Shown here: piece by piece, positions 43,156-51,450 of the stretch | How positions within the stretch are numbered: position 1 is the stretch's first letter | How the letters are laid out: each line of letters starts with the position of its first letter | NCBI RefSeq assembly: GCF_027921765.1 | Contig: NZ_BSEJ01000003.1 | Span: forward strand, 1-64,000 | DNA from: Microbacterium barkeri | GTDB lineage: Bacteria > Actinomycetota > Actinomycetes > Actinomycetales > Microbacteriaceae | DNA: 64,000 bases | Direction: 5' to 3' | Notes under the pieces: model-generated | Databases searched by the model: none | What the model saw: only the letters and a program-made list of their open reading frames with translations | Told to the model about the DNA's origin: nothing | Made by a program: the position numbers and the translations under genes

Positions 43156-44615
43156 CCAAGGAGCTTCGCAGGCTCAGCATCGTCGTGCTGTTCATGTTCC
43201 TCTCGCTCTTCGTCGCGACGAGCTGGATCCAGGTGGTCTCGGCCGCCTCGCTCAACGAGAACCCGCTCAACCGCCGCACGCTGTACGACAGCTTCGAGGT
43301 GCAGCGCGGCTCGATCATCGCCGGCGGCCAGGAGATCGCGACGTCGACGGCGTCGAACGACATCTACGCGTGGCAGCGCCAGTACGCCAGCCCCGAGCTG
43401 TGGTCGACCGTGACGGGATACATGAACCCCGTGCTCCAGTCGGTGACCGGTCTCGAGCAGGCGATGAACCAGGAGCTGTCGGGTCAGGCGGCCTCCGCCT
43501 TCTTCCAGCGCATCGACCAGATCATCTCCGGTCAGGATCCGCGCGGCTCGAGCATCGAGCTGAGCCTCGACCCCGCCGCGCAGCAGGCCGCGTACGACGC
43601 CATGACGAGTCGCGGCTACACGGGCGCGGTCGTCGCGATCGAGCCGTCGACCGGCCGCATCCTCGCGATGCTCTCGACGCCCGGCTACGACACGAACCAG
43701 CTCGCGGTGCACGACTCCGACGCGGTCAACGCGACCTACGACGCGCTCGAGGCCGACGCCCTCGAGCCGCTGCAGAACCGCGCGATCGCGGGCGACCTCT
43801 ACCCGCCCGGGTCCACGTTCAAGCTCATCACCGTCTCCGCCGCGATCGCGTCGGGCGACTACACGATGGACTCGAAGCTGCCGAACCCCGCCTCGTACGA
43901 GCTGCCCGGCTCGTCGCACGTCGTGCGCAACGCGACCGGCGGCACGTGCGGATCGGGCGACGAGGTGACACTCCACGACGCCATCCGCCTCTCGTGCAAC
44001 GTGCCGATGGCCGAGCTGGCCGTCGAGCTGGGCGACGACGCGATCCGCGCGGCCGCCGAGAAGTACGGCTTCAACCAGAGCTTCACCACGCCGCTGCCCT
44101 CGACGGCATCGTCGTACCCCGAGCTCGACGACGACGCGCAGACCGCGCTCACGGGCTTCGGGCAGGGCCAGGTGCAGGCGACGCCGCTGCAGATCGCGAT
44201 GCTGGCCGCCGGCATCGCCAATGACGGCCTCGTCATGAACCCGTGGATGGTCGACGACGTCATCGGGTCGGATCTCTCCGTGCAGCAGACCTTCGAGCCC
44301 TCGCAGTTCGGCCAGGCGCTCGACGCCGATCTCGCCGATGCGATCACCGACGCGATGACGGCGAGCGTGCAGGATGGCGCGGCCACCAATGCAAGAATTG
44401 ACGGGGTCGAGGTGGCCGGGAAGACCGGGACTGCGGAGACGCCGAACGACGGCCCCTACACCCTCTGGTTCACCGGCTTCGCGCCGGCGGATGATCCGCA
44501 GGTCGCGGTCGCCGTCGTCGTCGAGGACGGCGGCGGTCAGGGCCAGTCGGGGAGCGGGAACACGATCGCGGCTCCCGTCGCGAAGGAAGTCATGGAGGCG
44601 GTGCTGGGACGATGA
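43152..44615 (+). CDS. pbpA: Penicillin-binding protein PbpA (class B transpeptidase)
   Basis: The 487-residue protein has an N-terminal membrane anchor (residues 8-28), a pedestal region, and a transpeptidase domain with SxxK at Ser221-Lys224 (STFK), SxN at Ser281-Asn283 (SCN) and KTG in the last quarter (GKTGTAE). It cross-links new peptidoglycan with RodA. The ATG at 43152 lies in the second copy of the duplicated junction; TGACC AAGGAG follows rather than precedes it, and no independent ribosome-binding site other than GGAGGA at 43134-43139 in the inserted repeat is available. Confidence 0.96.
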   Translation: MTKELRRLSIVVLFMFLSLFVATSWIQVVSAASLNENPLNRRTLYDSFEVQRGSIIAGGQEIATSTASNDIYAWQRQYASPELWSTVTGYMNPVLQSVTGLEQAMNQELSGQAASAFFQRIDQIISGQDPRGSSIELSLDPAAQQAAYDAMTSRGYTGAVVAIEPSTGRILAMLSTPGYDTNQLAVHDSDAVNATYDALEADALEPLQNRAIAGDLYPPGSTFKLITVSAAIASGDYTMDSKLPNPASYELPGSSHVVRNATGGTCGSGDEVTLHDAIRLSCNVPMAELAVELGDDAIRAAAEKYGFNQSFTTPLPSTASSYPELDDDAQTALTGFGQGQVQATPLQIAMLAAGIANDGLVMNPWMVDDVIGSDLSVQQTFEPSQFGQALDADLADAITDAMTASVQDGAATNARIDGVEVAGKTGTAETPNDGPYTLWFTGFAPADDPQVAVAVVVEDGGGQGQSGSGNTIAAPVAKEVMEAVLGR

Positions 44616-46465
44616 GACCTACACGAGGTGTTTCCTTCGGCGGCCGCTACGAGCTGAACTCGCGCATCGCCATCGGCGGGATGGGCGAGGTCTGGGAGGC
44701 GACCGACCACGTCATCGGGCGCTCGGTCGCGATCAAGATCCTCAAGGACGAGTACATGGGCGACCCCGGGTTCCTCGAGCGCTTCCGCGCCGAGGCCCGT
44801 CACGCCGCGCTCGTCAACCACGAGGGCATCGCGAGCGTCTTCGACTACGGCGAGGAGAACGGCTCGGCCTTCCTCGTCATGGAGCTCGTCCCCGGTGAGG
44901 CGCTGTCGACCATCCTCGAGCGCGAGGGCGCGCTGCCGCCCGAGCGCACGCTCGACATCACCGCGCAGACCGCCGCCGCGCTGCAGGCCGCCCACGCGGC
45001 CGGACTCGTGCACCGCGACATCAAACCCGGCAACCTGCTCATCACGCCCGACGGCCGCGTGAAGATCACCGACTTCGGCATCGCCCGGATCGCCGACCAG
45101 GTGCCCCTCACGGCGACCGGCCAGGTCATGGGCACGGTGCAGTACCTCTCGCCCGAGCAGGCCTCCGGCCACCCGGCGAGCCCCGCGACCGACACGTACT
45201 CGCTCGGCATCGTCGCGTACGAGTGCCTCGCGGGGAAGCGCCCCTTCACGGGCGAGTCGCAGGTCGCGATCGCGATGGCGCAGATCAACGAGCAGCCCCC
45301 GCCGCTGCCATCCGACGTGCCGCAGCCGGTGCAGAACCTCGTGATGGCGATGATCGCCAAGAAGCCCGAGGATCGCCCCGCCTCGTCGGCCGCCGTCGCA
45401 CGCGCGGCCAACGCGCTGCGTCGCGGCGACGTCGCGGCAGCGGCCGCGGCCGTGCCGGCCGTCGCGGCGGGCGCCGCGCTCGCCGATGACGACCTCACGC
45501 AGCTGCTCGGCACGGGCGACGACGCCACGACCCGCCTCATGAACTCGACCCGGCCCATCCCCTTCGATCCGGGCCTGCCGCCCGCGGAGGCCGAGGAGCC
45601 GAAGAAGAAGAAGCGCAGCTCGTGGACGTGGCCGCTCATCGCGCTCATCGTCCTCCTGCTGCTCGTGCTCGGCGGAACGGTCGCCGCGTTCCTCATGAAC
45701 CAGGACGAGGGCGACCCGACGACCGAGACGAGCAGCCCTCCGCCGAGCTCGTCGCAGCCGTCGACGACCCCGACCCCCAGCGAGACCGCGACGCAGCTCG
45801 TCGACGTCGATGCGCTCGGCCTCGTCGGCCGGCCGTACGAGGAGGCGCTCTCGGTCCTCAGCGACGCCGGCCTGGCCGGCACGCGCGCCGAGGGCGAAGA
45901 GGCGACGAGCCCCGACCAGATCGAGACGGTCGCCTCCGTCTCGCCGCGCGGCAACATCGCGGCGGGGTCGACGATCGAGCTCACGGTGTACACCGCGCCC
46001 ACCTTCGCATCCGCGGAGGCCGCGACGTTCGAGTACAACGGGTCCACGAGCGTGAGCTCGGTGCCCGCGGGCGCCTCCCTCGTGGTGCGCTGGAATCAGT
46101 ACAGCTGCCCCGAGGGCTTCGGAGACGCGACCTACGACGTGACGCTGACCGGCGCGAACTTCGCGGATGTCGGCGGTCCCCAGCGGCAGTTCCTCCAGAA
46201 CGAGACGAGCGCCGTGATCACCGCCGGCGAGGCCGGTCAGACGATCACCGCGAACTACACGGTCAGCTGCAGCGGCATGCCCGACAGCACGCAGGTGGCC
46301 CCCGCCTCGAGATCGGTGACGATCGAGGCCGACGAGCCCGAGAGCAGCCCGACCCCGACGCCCACCCCCGACGGCGGCACGGACGGCGGCTCGAGCGACA
46401 CCTCGTCGAACGGCCAGGGTCAGGGCCAGAGCGGCACCGGCCAGGGCGGCTCGACGACGGGCTGA
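44612..46465 (+). CDS. pknA: Ser/Thr protein kinase PknA with extended extracellular region
   Basis: The 617-residue kinase has a glycine loop (IGGMGEV), Lys42, catalytic HRD at 134-136 and DFG at 154-156. A basic juxtamembrane stretch (KKKKR) precedes the membrane helix near residues 340-365. Outside the cell there is one PASTA domain (about 395-465) and then a further beta-rich segment of about 110 residues with two cysteines (YSCPEG and VSCSG), ending in a Gln/Gly/Ser tail. PknA phosphorylates cell-shape and division proteins. Its ATG overlaps the pbpA stop by 4 nt. Confidence 0.94.
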   Translation: MRPTRGVSFGGRYELNSRIAIGGMGEVWEATDHVIGRSVAIKILKDEYMGDPGFLERFRAEARHAALVNHEGIASVFDYGEENGSAFLVMELVPGEALSTILEREGALPPERTLDITAQTAAALQAAHAAGLVHRDIKPGNLLITPDGRVKITDFGIARIADQVPLTATGQVMGTVQYLSPEQASGHPASPATDTYSLGIVAYECLAGKRPFTGESQVAIAMAQINEQPPPLPSDVPQPVQNLVMAMIAKKPEDRPASSAAVARAANALRRGDVAAAAAAVPAVAAGAALADDDLTQLLGTGDDATTRLMNSTRPIPFDPGLPPAEAEEPKKKKRSSWTWPLIALIVLLLLVLGGTVAAFLMNQDEGDPTTETSSPPPSSSQPSTTPTPSETATQLVDVDALGLVGRPYEEALSVLSDAGLAGTRAEGEEATSPDQIETVASVSPRGNIAAGSTIELTVYTAPTFASAEAATFEYNGSTSVSSVPAGASLVVRWNQYSCPEGFGDATYDVTLTGANFADVGGPQRQFLQNETSAVITAGEAGQTITANYTVSCSGMPDSTQVAPASRSVTIEADEPESSPTPTPTPDGGTDGGSSDTSSNGQGQGQSGTGQGGSTTG

Positions 46466-46503
46466 TCGTCTCGTCGGCGGGGCCGACGTTCAGCGGGTGA
46501 GGC

Positions 46504-46509
46504 TATGCT
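46504..46509 (+). promoter_or_regulatory. -10 element (TATGCT) for pknB
   Basis: TATGCT contains the ATG at 46505, so that codon would lie upstream of the transcript. This favours the GTG at 46541 as the start of pknB. Confidence 0.45.
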
Positions 46510-46540
46510 GACCCCGCCTGCTACTCCGGGGGGTCCATCT

Positions 46541-48310
46541 GTGAAGGCCGAGACACGCGTCCTCAACGACCGCTACCGCGTCGATGAGCTCATCGGCCGA
46601 GGGGGCATGGCAAGCGTCTTCCGCGGCTTCGACGAGAAGCTCGGCCGCACGGTCGCCATCAAGATCCTCGAGAAGGATCTCGCGGGCGACAGCACGTTCC
46701 GGACGCGCTTCCGCCTCGAGGCGCAGGCCGCCTCCCGCATGGCCCACTCGTCGATCGTGCGCGTGTTCGACGCCGGGGAGGACACCGAGACCGACGCCAC
46801 GGGCGGCGTCCGCCCGGTGCCGTACATCGTCATGGAGCTCGTGACCGGCACGCTCCTCAAGGACATCATCGCGCGCGGCCCGGTCGCCCCGAAGGATGCC
46901 GTGCGCTACGCAGACGGCATCCTCGAGGCCCTCGAGTACTCGCATCGGGCCGGCGTCGTCCACCGCGACATCAAGCCGGGCAACGTCATGATCACCGAGT
47001 CCGGCCAGGTCAAGGTCATGGACTTCGGCATCGCCCGTGCCGTCTCGGACTCGTCGTCCACGGTCGCCCAGACCACGGCCATCCTCGGCACCGCCGCGTA
47101 CTTCTCGCCCGAGCAGGCCAAGGGCGAGTCGGTCGACGCGCGCGCCGACCTCTACTCGACCGGCGTCGTGCTCTACGAGCTGCTGACGGGGCGCCCGCCC
47201 TTCCGGGGCGACTCGCCGGTCGCCGTCGCCTATCAGCACGTGAGCGAGACGCCCGTCACGCCGACCGCCCTCAACCCCGACGTGCCCAAGGGCCTCGACC
47301 CCGTCGTGCTGCGCGCGCTCGCGAAGGACCCCTTCCAGCGCTATCAGGACGCCGCACGGTTCCGCGAGGCGCTCGACGCCGCTCTCGACGGCCGTGCGCC
47401 GACCAAGCGCGAACTCGACACGCTCACCAACGAGCTCTACGGCCCGAGCCCGCGCCAGGCGCAGGAGACCGCGCGCACGCTCCAGCAGCTCTCGAGCGAC
47501 ACGACGATGACGCGGACGCAGTCCGGCCCCCCGGTCGTGTGGATCTGGTCGGCGGTCGCGCTCATCGCGGTGCTGATCGTCGCCCTCGTCTTCTGGCTCG
47601 CGACCATCCGCCCGTGGGACGGCACGCCGTCGACTGCCCGCATCATCCCCGATGTCGCCGGGATGACCTACGAGAAGGCCGTCGAGGAGCTCGAGGCGCG
47701 CGATCTCGTGCCGGTGCGCGAGGACGTGCCGAGCGACTCGGTGCCCGAGGGCGTCGTCGTCGAGACGGACCCTGGCGCCGATCTCTCGGTGAGCCCGAAT
47801 CAGCGCGTCGAGGTGCTCGTGTCGGAGGGGCCCGAGGTCGCGGTCGTCCCCGCACTCGTCGGACTGACGGAGTCGCAGGCGCGCGACGCGATCTCGAAGG
47901 CGGGGCTCTCGCTGGGCGCGATCCTGCCGGTGGACGACGCCGAGCACAAGGCCTCGACGGTGCTCCGCGTCCACGCGGGAGACGACGAGGTCGCGGAGGG
48001 CGACGAGCTCCCCGCCGGTGCCACGATCGACCTCGAGGTCGCCACCGGCCGCGTCCAGGTCAACGATCTCAAGGGATTCTCACTCGACGCCGCGAAGCGC
48101 GCGCTCGAGGAGCTCGGCCTCACGGCGGAGGTCGTCGAGGACGACACGTGCCAGGAGTCGGACCAGCCGGGCGTCGTGTCGCAGTCCGAGATCGGATCGG
48201 TGCCGATCCAGTCGACGATCCGCATCCGCGTCTGCACGGGCAGCGAGCCGACGCCCACTCCGACCCCGACGCCCACGCAGGGCATCGACGCCGACCCAGC
48301 CGAGCGCTAG
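46541..48310 (+). CDS. pknB: Ser/Thr protein kinase PknB with three PASTA domains
   Basis: The 589-residue kinase has a glycine loop (IGRGGMASVF), Lys41, HRD at 141-143 and DFG at 161-163, a membrane helix near residues 328-352, and three PASTA repeats (about 366-560) that bind muropeptides or lipid II outside the cell. A Thr/Pro-rich tail ends the protein. PknB is the essential growth-controlling kinase of actinobacteria. The GTG at 46541 is preferred to an ATG at 46505 because a TATGCT box overlaps that ATG and GGGGGG precedes the GTG by 7 nt. It lies 75 nt after pknA and may have its own promoter. Confidence 0.94.
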   Translation: MKAETRVLNDRYRVDELIGRGGMASVFRGFDEKLGRTVAIKILEKDLAGDSTFRTRFRLEAQAASRMAHSSIVRVFDAGEDTETDATGGVRPVPYIVMELVTGTLLKDIIARGPVAPKDAVRYADGILEALEYSHRAGVVHRDIKPGNVMITESGQVKVMDFGIARAVSDSSSTVAQTTAILGTAAYFSPEQAKGESVDARADLYSTGVVLYELLTGRPPFRGDSPVAVAYQHVSETPVTPTALNPDVPKGLDPVVLRALAKDPFQRYQDAARFREALDAALDGRAPTKRELDTLTNELYGPSPRQAQETARTLQQLSSDTTMTRTQSGPPVVWIWSAVALIAVLIVALVFWLATIRPWDGTPSTARIIPDVAGMTYEKAVEELEARDLVPVREDVPSDSVPEGVVVETDPGADLSVSPNQRVEVLVSEGPEVAVVPALVGLTESQARDAISKAGLSLGAILPVDDAEHKASTVLRVHAGDDEVAEGDELPAGATIDLEVATGRVQVNDLKGFSLDAAKRALEELGLTAEVVEDDTCQESDQPGVVSQSEIGSVPIQSTIRIRVCTGSEPTPTPTPTPTQGIDADPAER

Positions 48311-48343
48311 ACGGCGCCGGGCGCGCCTCCCCGACCGGTCCTC

Positions 48344-48362
48344 CACTATCCTTCGGAAAGCA
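48344..48362. promoter_or_regulatory. HxlR operator 1
   Basis: CACTATCC-TTC-GGAAAGCA lies 24 bp before the hxlR start and matches the site at 48756-48774 in 15 of 19 bases or better by half-site, suggesting self-regulation. Confidence 0.6.
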
Positions 48363-48385
48363 GACCAGGTCAGGGAGGCGTGCCG

Positions 48386-48775
48386 ATGGCCATCCACGAG
48401 GACGTTCCGCTCACGGTGAGCCCGAAGACGCGCGGAGACGTGTACTCCGCGGACTGCCCCTGCCGGAATCTGCTGGATGTCGTGGCGAACAAGTGGGCGG
48501 CGCTCGCGATCGGCGCACTGGCGGATGGCCCGGCGCGCTTCGGCGAGCTGCAGCGGCGCCTAGAGGGGATCTCACCCAAGGTCCTGACGGCCACGCTGCG
48601 CCGCCTCGAGACGTACGGGCTCGTCGATCGGACCGTTCTTCCCGAGGTGCCGCTGCACGTGGAGTACGAGCTCACCGACGTCGGGCACAGCGCACTCGGC
48701 CCGATCGTCGCGCTGCGGCAGTGGGCCGACTCGAACTACGCGCACGCCGTCGCCGTACTTTCCCAAGGAAAGTAG
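48386..48775 (+). CDS. HxlR family transcriptional regulator
   Basis: The 129-residue protein is a winged-helix HxlR regulator (CPCRNLLDVVANKWAALAIGALADGPARFGELQRRLEGISPKVLTATLRRLETYGLVDR). Cys25 and Cys27 near the N-terminus recall the redox- or aldehyde-sensing cysteine found in some members, but this is not proof of sensing. GGGAGG precedes the ATG at 48386 by 7 nt; a GTG 6 nt earlier is too close. It lies before a quinone reductase-like gene on the same strand, a common regulator-target pair. Confidence 0.9.
   Translation: MAIHEDVPLTVSPKTRGDVYSADCPCRNLLDVVANKWAALAIGALADGPARFGELQRRLEGISPKVLTATLRRLETYGLVDRTVLPEVPLHVEYELTDVGHSALGPIVALRQWADSNYAHAVAVLSQGK
48756..48774. promoter_or_regulatory. 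HxlR operator 2, overlapping the hxlR stop codon
   Basis: TACTTTCC-CAA-GGAAAGTA is a perfect 8-bp inverted repeat with a 3-bp centre. It covers the last codons of hxlR and lies 88 bp before the reductase gene, whose promoter it should control. Confidence 0.7.
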
Positions 48776-48861
48776 AACCCCTTGCGGGTAACCACTGTTC
48801 GCCGGTTACCGTCTTGTCCCGCGGCGCCACCGTGATGCCGTGACGACGAGAAGGAGCGATC

Positions 48862-49899
48862 TTGACGACGAACCCGACCATCCCCTCGCAGACGATCTCG
48901 GCCGTGGTGTCGCGCACGGGAGGCGCGATCGATCTCCCCGGCAGCCTCGAGGATGCGACGCTTCCGGCACCCGGAGCACCGACCGGCCACGATATCCTCG
49001 TCGCGGTGAGAGCCGTCTCGGTGAATCCCGTCGACGTGAAGGTCCGCGCAGGCGGTGCGGGCGCTGACGATGCTCGAGTCCTCGGCTGGGACGCCGCGGG
49101 AACCGTCCTCGCGGTCGGCGAGCTCGTCACGCTGTTCCGGCCCGGCGACGAGGTCTACTACGCGGGCAGCCTCGATCGGCCCGGCTCGTATGCCGCACAG
49201 CAGCTCGTCGACGAGCGCATCGTCGCCCACCGGCCGAAGAGCCTGAGCGTCGCCGAGGCCGCGGCGCTGCCGCTCACGACGATCACCGCGTGGGAGGCGC
49301 TCTTCGACAAGCTGCGCCTGACCGAGAGCTCGACCGGCACCATCCTCGTGCTGGGCGCACCCGGAGGCGTCGGATCGATCCTCATCCAGCTCGTCAAGGA
49401 GCTCACCGGCCTCCGCGTGATCGCAACGGCGTCCCGCCCCGAGTCGCGCGCGTGGGTCGAGGAGCTCGGCGCCGACGTCGTCGTCGACCACCGCGCGGCG
49501 GATCTGGACCGGCAGATCCTCGAGGCCGCGCCCGGCGGCGTCGATTTCGTCTTCACCGCCCAGAGCAGGGGGCGGACCGCCCTGTTCACGAAGGTGGTGC
49601 GCCCCTTCGGGCAGATCGTCGCCATCGACGACGACCGCGATGTCGATCTCCTGGCCCTCAAGGACAGGTCGATCTCGTGGCACTGGGAGCTCATGTTCAC
49701 CCGGCCCCGGCACGGCTGGGACCTCCTCGCCCAGCACGATCTGCTCGAGAGGGTCACCCAGCTCATCGACGAGGGCCGCATCCGCACGACGCTCACACAG
49801 ACCCTGGCTCCGCTCAACGCCGAGAGCCTGCGACAGGCGCACCGCCTGGTCGAGTCCGGCCAGGTGGTGGGCAAGATCGTCGTCGCCGAATCGAGGTGA
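48862..49899 (+). CDS. Zinc-type alcohol dehydrogenase / NADPH:quinone reductase-like protein
   Basis: The 345-residue medium-chain reductase resembles the zinc-free quinone reductases regulated by HxlR proteins (YhfP/QorA group): N-terminal GroES-like fold with AVRAVSVNPVDVKVRAGG, and a Rossmann domain with GAPGGVGSILIQL. The catalytic zinc ligands of true alcohol dehydrogenases are absent. It probably reduces quinones or unsaturated aldehydes with NADPH. The start is TTG at 48862, preceded by AAGGAG at a good spacing; no ATG or GTG lies at the expected position. Confidence 0.88.
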   Translation: MTTNPTIPSQTISAVVSRTGGAIDLPGSLEDATLPAPGAPTGHDILVAVRAVSVNPVDVKVRAGGAGADDARVLGWDAAGTVLAVGELVTLFRPGDEVYYAGSLDRPGSYAAQQLVDERIVAHRPKSLSVAEAAALPLTTITAWEALFDKLRLTESSTGTILVLGAPGGVGSILIQLVKELTGLRVIATASRPESRAWVEELGADVVVDHRAADLDRQILEAAPGGVDFVFTAQSRGRTALFTKVVRPFGQIVAIDDDRDVDLLALKDRSISWHWELMFTRPRHGWDLLAQHDLLERVTQLIDEGRIRTTLTQTLAPLNAESLRQAHRLVESGQVVGKIVVAESR

Positions 49900-49961
49900 C
49901 CGGCGGACTCATGCGGTGCCGCCGAGGCACCCCGCGGCCACGGAATCGCGCGCGCGCCTAG

Positions 49962-49967
49962 TAGACT
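49962..49967 (+). promoter_or_regulatory. -10 element (TAGACT) for leaderless crgA
   Basis: TAGACT begins 13 nt before the ATG at 49975; the ATG at 49969 would fall before the transcript start. Confidence 0.5.
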
Positions 49968-49974
49968 CATGCGC

Positions 49975-50211
49975 ATGGCACGAGCATCCCAGGGCGAAGA
50001 ACCTCTCGAGCGCAGCGAGAGCGGCAAGGCGCCGAACCCCGTGTGGTTCAAGCCGGTCATGGTGGGCTTCATGCTCATCGGCCTCGTCTGGATCCTCGTC
50101 TTCTACCTCTCGGGCATGGCCTTCCCCATCCCCGACATCGGCGCATGGAACCTCGTCATCGGCTTCGGCATCGCCTTCATCGGCTTCCTCATGACGACGC
50201 AGTGGCGATAG
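49975..50211 (+). CDS. crgA: Cell division protein CrgA
   Basis: The 78-residue protein has two membrane helices (about 26-47 and 58-75) separated by the GMAFPIPDIGAWN loop, matching CrgA, which recruits FtsI and coordinates septum formation in actinobacteria. Start 49975 is chosen over an in-frame ATG 6 nt upstream on promoter spacing. In most actinobacteria crgA lies beside pknB; here hxlR and a reductase gene lie between them. Confidence 0.94.
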   Translation: MARASQGEEPLERSESGKAPNPVWFKPVMVGFMLIGLVWILVFYLSGMAFPIPDIGAWNLVIGFGIAFIGFLMTTQWR

Positions 50212-50245
50212 CCGCTCTCCCCTCTTCCGCGCCCTGAGCGCGAAA

Positions 50246-50283
50246 CGAGACGGGTCGGAACCGAATGGTTCCGACCCGTCTCG
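50246..50283. terminator. Bidirectional terminator after crgA
   Basis: Perfect 17-bp arms (CGAGACGGGTCGGAACC) with a GAAT loop lie between convergent crgA and the sortase-like gene. Confidence 0.88.
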
Positions 50284-50297
50284 CTGTCGTGACGCGG

Positions 50298-50900
50298 CTA
50301 CGCGTCGACCGGCTCGAGGCCGATGAACTTCATGCGGTCCTCGCCGTAGAAGCACGACTGCAGCGCGAACGCGCCCTTGAGGCCCACGAGGTCGGCGGTC
50401 GACGACCAGATCTTCGAGGTGTACCGGATGTCCACGATCTCGTAGACCTGGTCATCCCCCTCGACTCGGATGCGCTGGCCCATCTCCCACGGCAGGAGCA
50501 CGTCGCCGCCGCAGTTGTTGTGCGCGGCCCACACCGGCGGCACACCGTCGCGCTCGTACGAGAGCATCTCGGTGAAGGTTCCGTCGCACCAGTCGAGCTC
50601 GGTCTGGCCGCCCGAGACGCCCAGCTTCACGGTGGGGAGCTCCTCGAAGACCTCCTCCTGCACCTGCTGGACCTTCTCGGCGACGCCGACCTTGATCGCG
50701 CCATACGCCTGCTCGACCGACTGCGGAGCGAGGAGCGTGCCGGCGCCGAGGCCGATCCCGCCCACGAGGAGCAGGACGCCGAAGACGGTGAGGACCGTGT
50801 TCCAGGCGCCGCCGCGACGCGATCGCTTGGCCGTGTGCTGTCCGCCGCGCGCGCGACGGGTCACCGGCGGAGCCGAGGGGTGCTCGGGCGATTCGCTCAT
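50298..50900 (-). CDS. Membrane-anchored sortase-like protein
   Basis: The 200-residue protein has a basic N-terminus, one membrane helix (about residues 34-57) and an extracytoplasmic domain. This domain resembles a sortase: His127 in AAHNNCGG, a beta-strand region with GQRIRVEGDDQVYEI, then Cys183 in FALQSC and Arg189 after it, in the order of the sortase catalytic His-Cys-Arg triad. The overall match is weak and the TLxTC motif is altered to ALQSC, so activity is uncertain. A class E sortase gene is usual beside crgA in actinobacteria, which supports this reading. Two further cysteines (105 and 130) might form a disulfide. Confidence 0.55.
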   Translation of the reverse strand: MSESPEHPSAPPVTRRARGGQHTAKRSRRGGAWNTVLTVFGVLLLVGGIGLGAGTLLAPQSVEQAYGAIKVGVAEKVQQVQEEVFEELPTVKLGVSGGQTELDWCDGTFTEMLSYERDGVPPVWAAHNNCGGDVLLPWEMGQRIRVEGDDQVYEIVDIRYTSKIWSSTADLVGLKGAFALQSCFYGEDRMKFIGLEPVDA

Positions 50901-51010
50901 CGCGGGTCCTTTCACGATCCGCTTGCGAGCTTACGCCAGGGGGCCGTCCGAGCCGAGGCCGGGCTCCCTCTCCCCAGCGATCTCCCGGCCCGGGCCATCC
51001 GAATGACAAC

Positions 51011-51072
51011 GGTGTGATTCATCCCCAGCTCGCCTCACACCTGTGAATAACAGAGGTGTAATTCATCCCCAG
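51011..51072. repeat. 18-bp direct repeat, 44 bp apart
   Basis: GGTGTGATTCATCCCCAG (51011-51028) and GGTGTAATTCATCCCCAG (51055-51072) differ at one base. They flank the first DnaA-box-like 9-mer. Confidence 0.7.
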
Positions 51073-51204
51073 GTGGGGATAGATCTGTGGATAACCCCGT
51101 GGAGAAGTGGGGGAACCAGGTGGAGAACCCCGTGGAGAGGGGGTGGAGAACGGGGGGGTTAACCGTGGAGAACCTACCCACAGCTGTGGACAGCTTGTGG
51201 AGAA
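51042..51204. promoter_or_regulatory. Cluster of DnaA-box-like 9-mers
   Basis: TGTGGATAA at 51086-51094 is a perfect reverse-complement DnaA box. Related 9-mers on the same strand start at 51042, 51098, 51119, 51131, 51142, 51164, 51185 and 51196 with one to three changes. From 51086 on, spacings are 11-12 or 21-22 bp. CCACAGCTGTGG at 51178-51189 is a perfect palindrome within the array. Confidence 0.6.
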
Positions 51205-51267
51205 CTCGCCCGATCCGGACGTGCGCGCAGCCTGGCTGCACGGGTCGCGAGCCGCGCACCTGCCGCC

Positions 51268-51358
51268 AGTGGCCGCCATCCGCGCGTGAGACCGGCCGTT
51301 CGCGGCAAGCGTCCCTCAGACGCAGCCGGTCCTTGCCGCGAGTGGCCGCCATCCGCGC
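51268..51358. repeat. 18-bp direct repeat, 73 bp apart
   Basis: AGTGGCCGCCATCCGCGC occurs identically at 51268-51285 and 51341-51358. Confidence 0.6.
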
Positions 51359-51400
51359 CCGCAAGCGGCCCCACGCGGCAGGCGCCGGCCCACACAGGCG

Positions 51401-51433
51401 AAGGGGCCGGATCCCAGACGGATCCGACCCCTT
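51401..51433 (-). terminator. Terminator of the rhomboid gene
   Basis: AAGGGGCCGGATCC pairs with GGATCCGACCCCTT with one G-U wobble across a 5-nt loop, 18 nt after the stop codon on the minus strand. Confidence 0.75.
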
Positions 51434-51450
51434 GGCGTCTGCCCTGCGTG

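Larger units (their letters stand above)
43081..43157. repeat. 18-bp target duplication flanking an inserted repeat
   Basis: GGCGGTGATCGGATGACC occurs at 43081-43098 and again at 43140-43157. Each copy contains a TGA/ATG overlap (ATGA). The 41 bp between them includes the dispersed 33-bp repeat. Confidence 0.85.
50901..51450. other. 550-bp non-coding gap with phased DnaA-box-like array
   Basis: No gene is supported. The gap holds an 18-bp direct repeat (51011-51028, 51055-51072), a dense array of GTGGA(T/G)AA-like sequences (51042-51204), a second 18-bp direct repeat (51268-51285, 51341-51358) and the rhomboid gene's terminator (51401-51433). Confidence 0.75.

Noticed and set aside
46505..46540. 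ATG at 46505 as the start of pknB
   Set aside because: It overlaps a TATGCT -10-like box and lacks a ribosome-binding site; GTG 46541 fits better, though the ATG is not excluded.
50901..51450. Complete chromosomal origin (oriC)
   Set aside because: Only one perfect DnaA box, no AT-rich unwinding stretch, and dnaA/dnaN are not adjacent. Kept only as a DnaA-box-like cluster.
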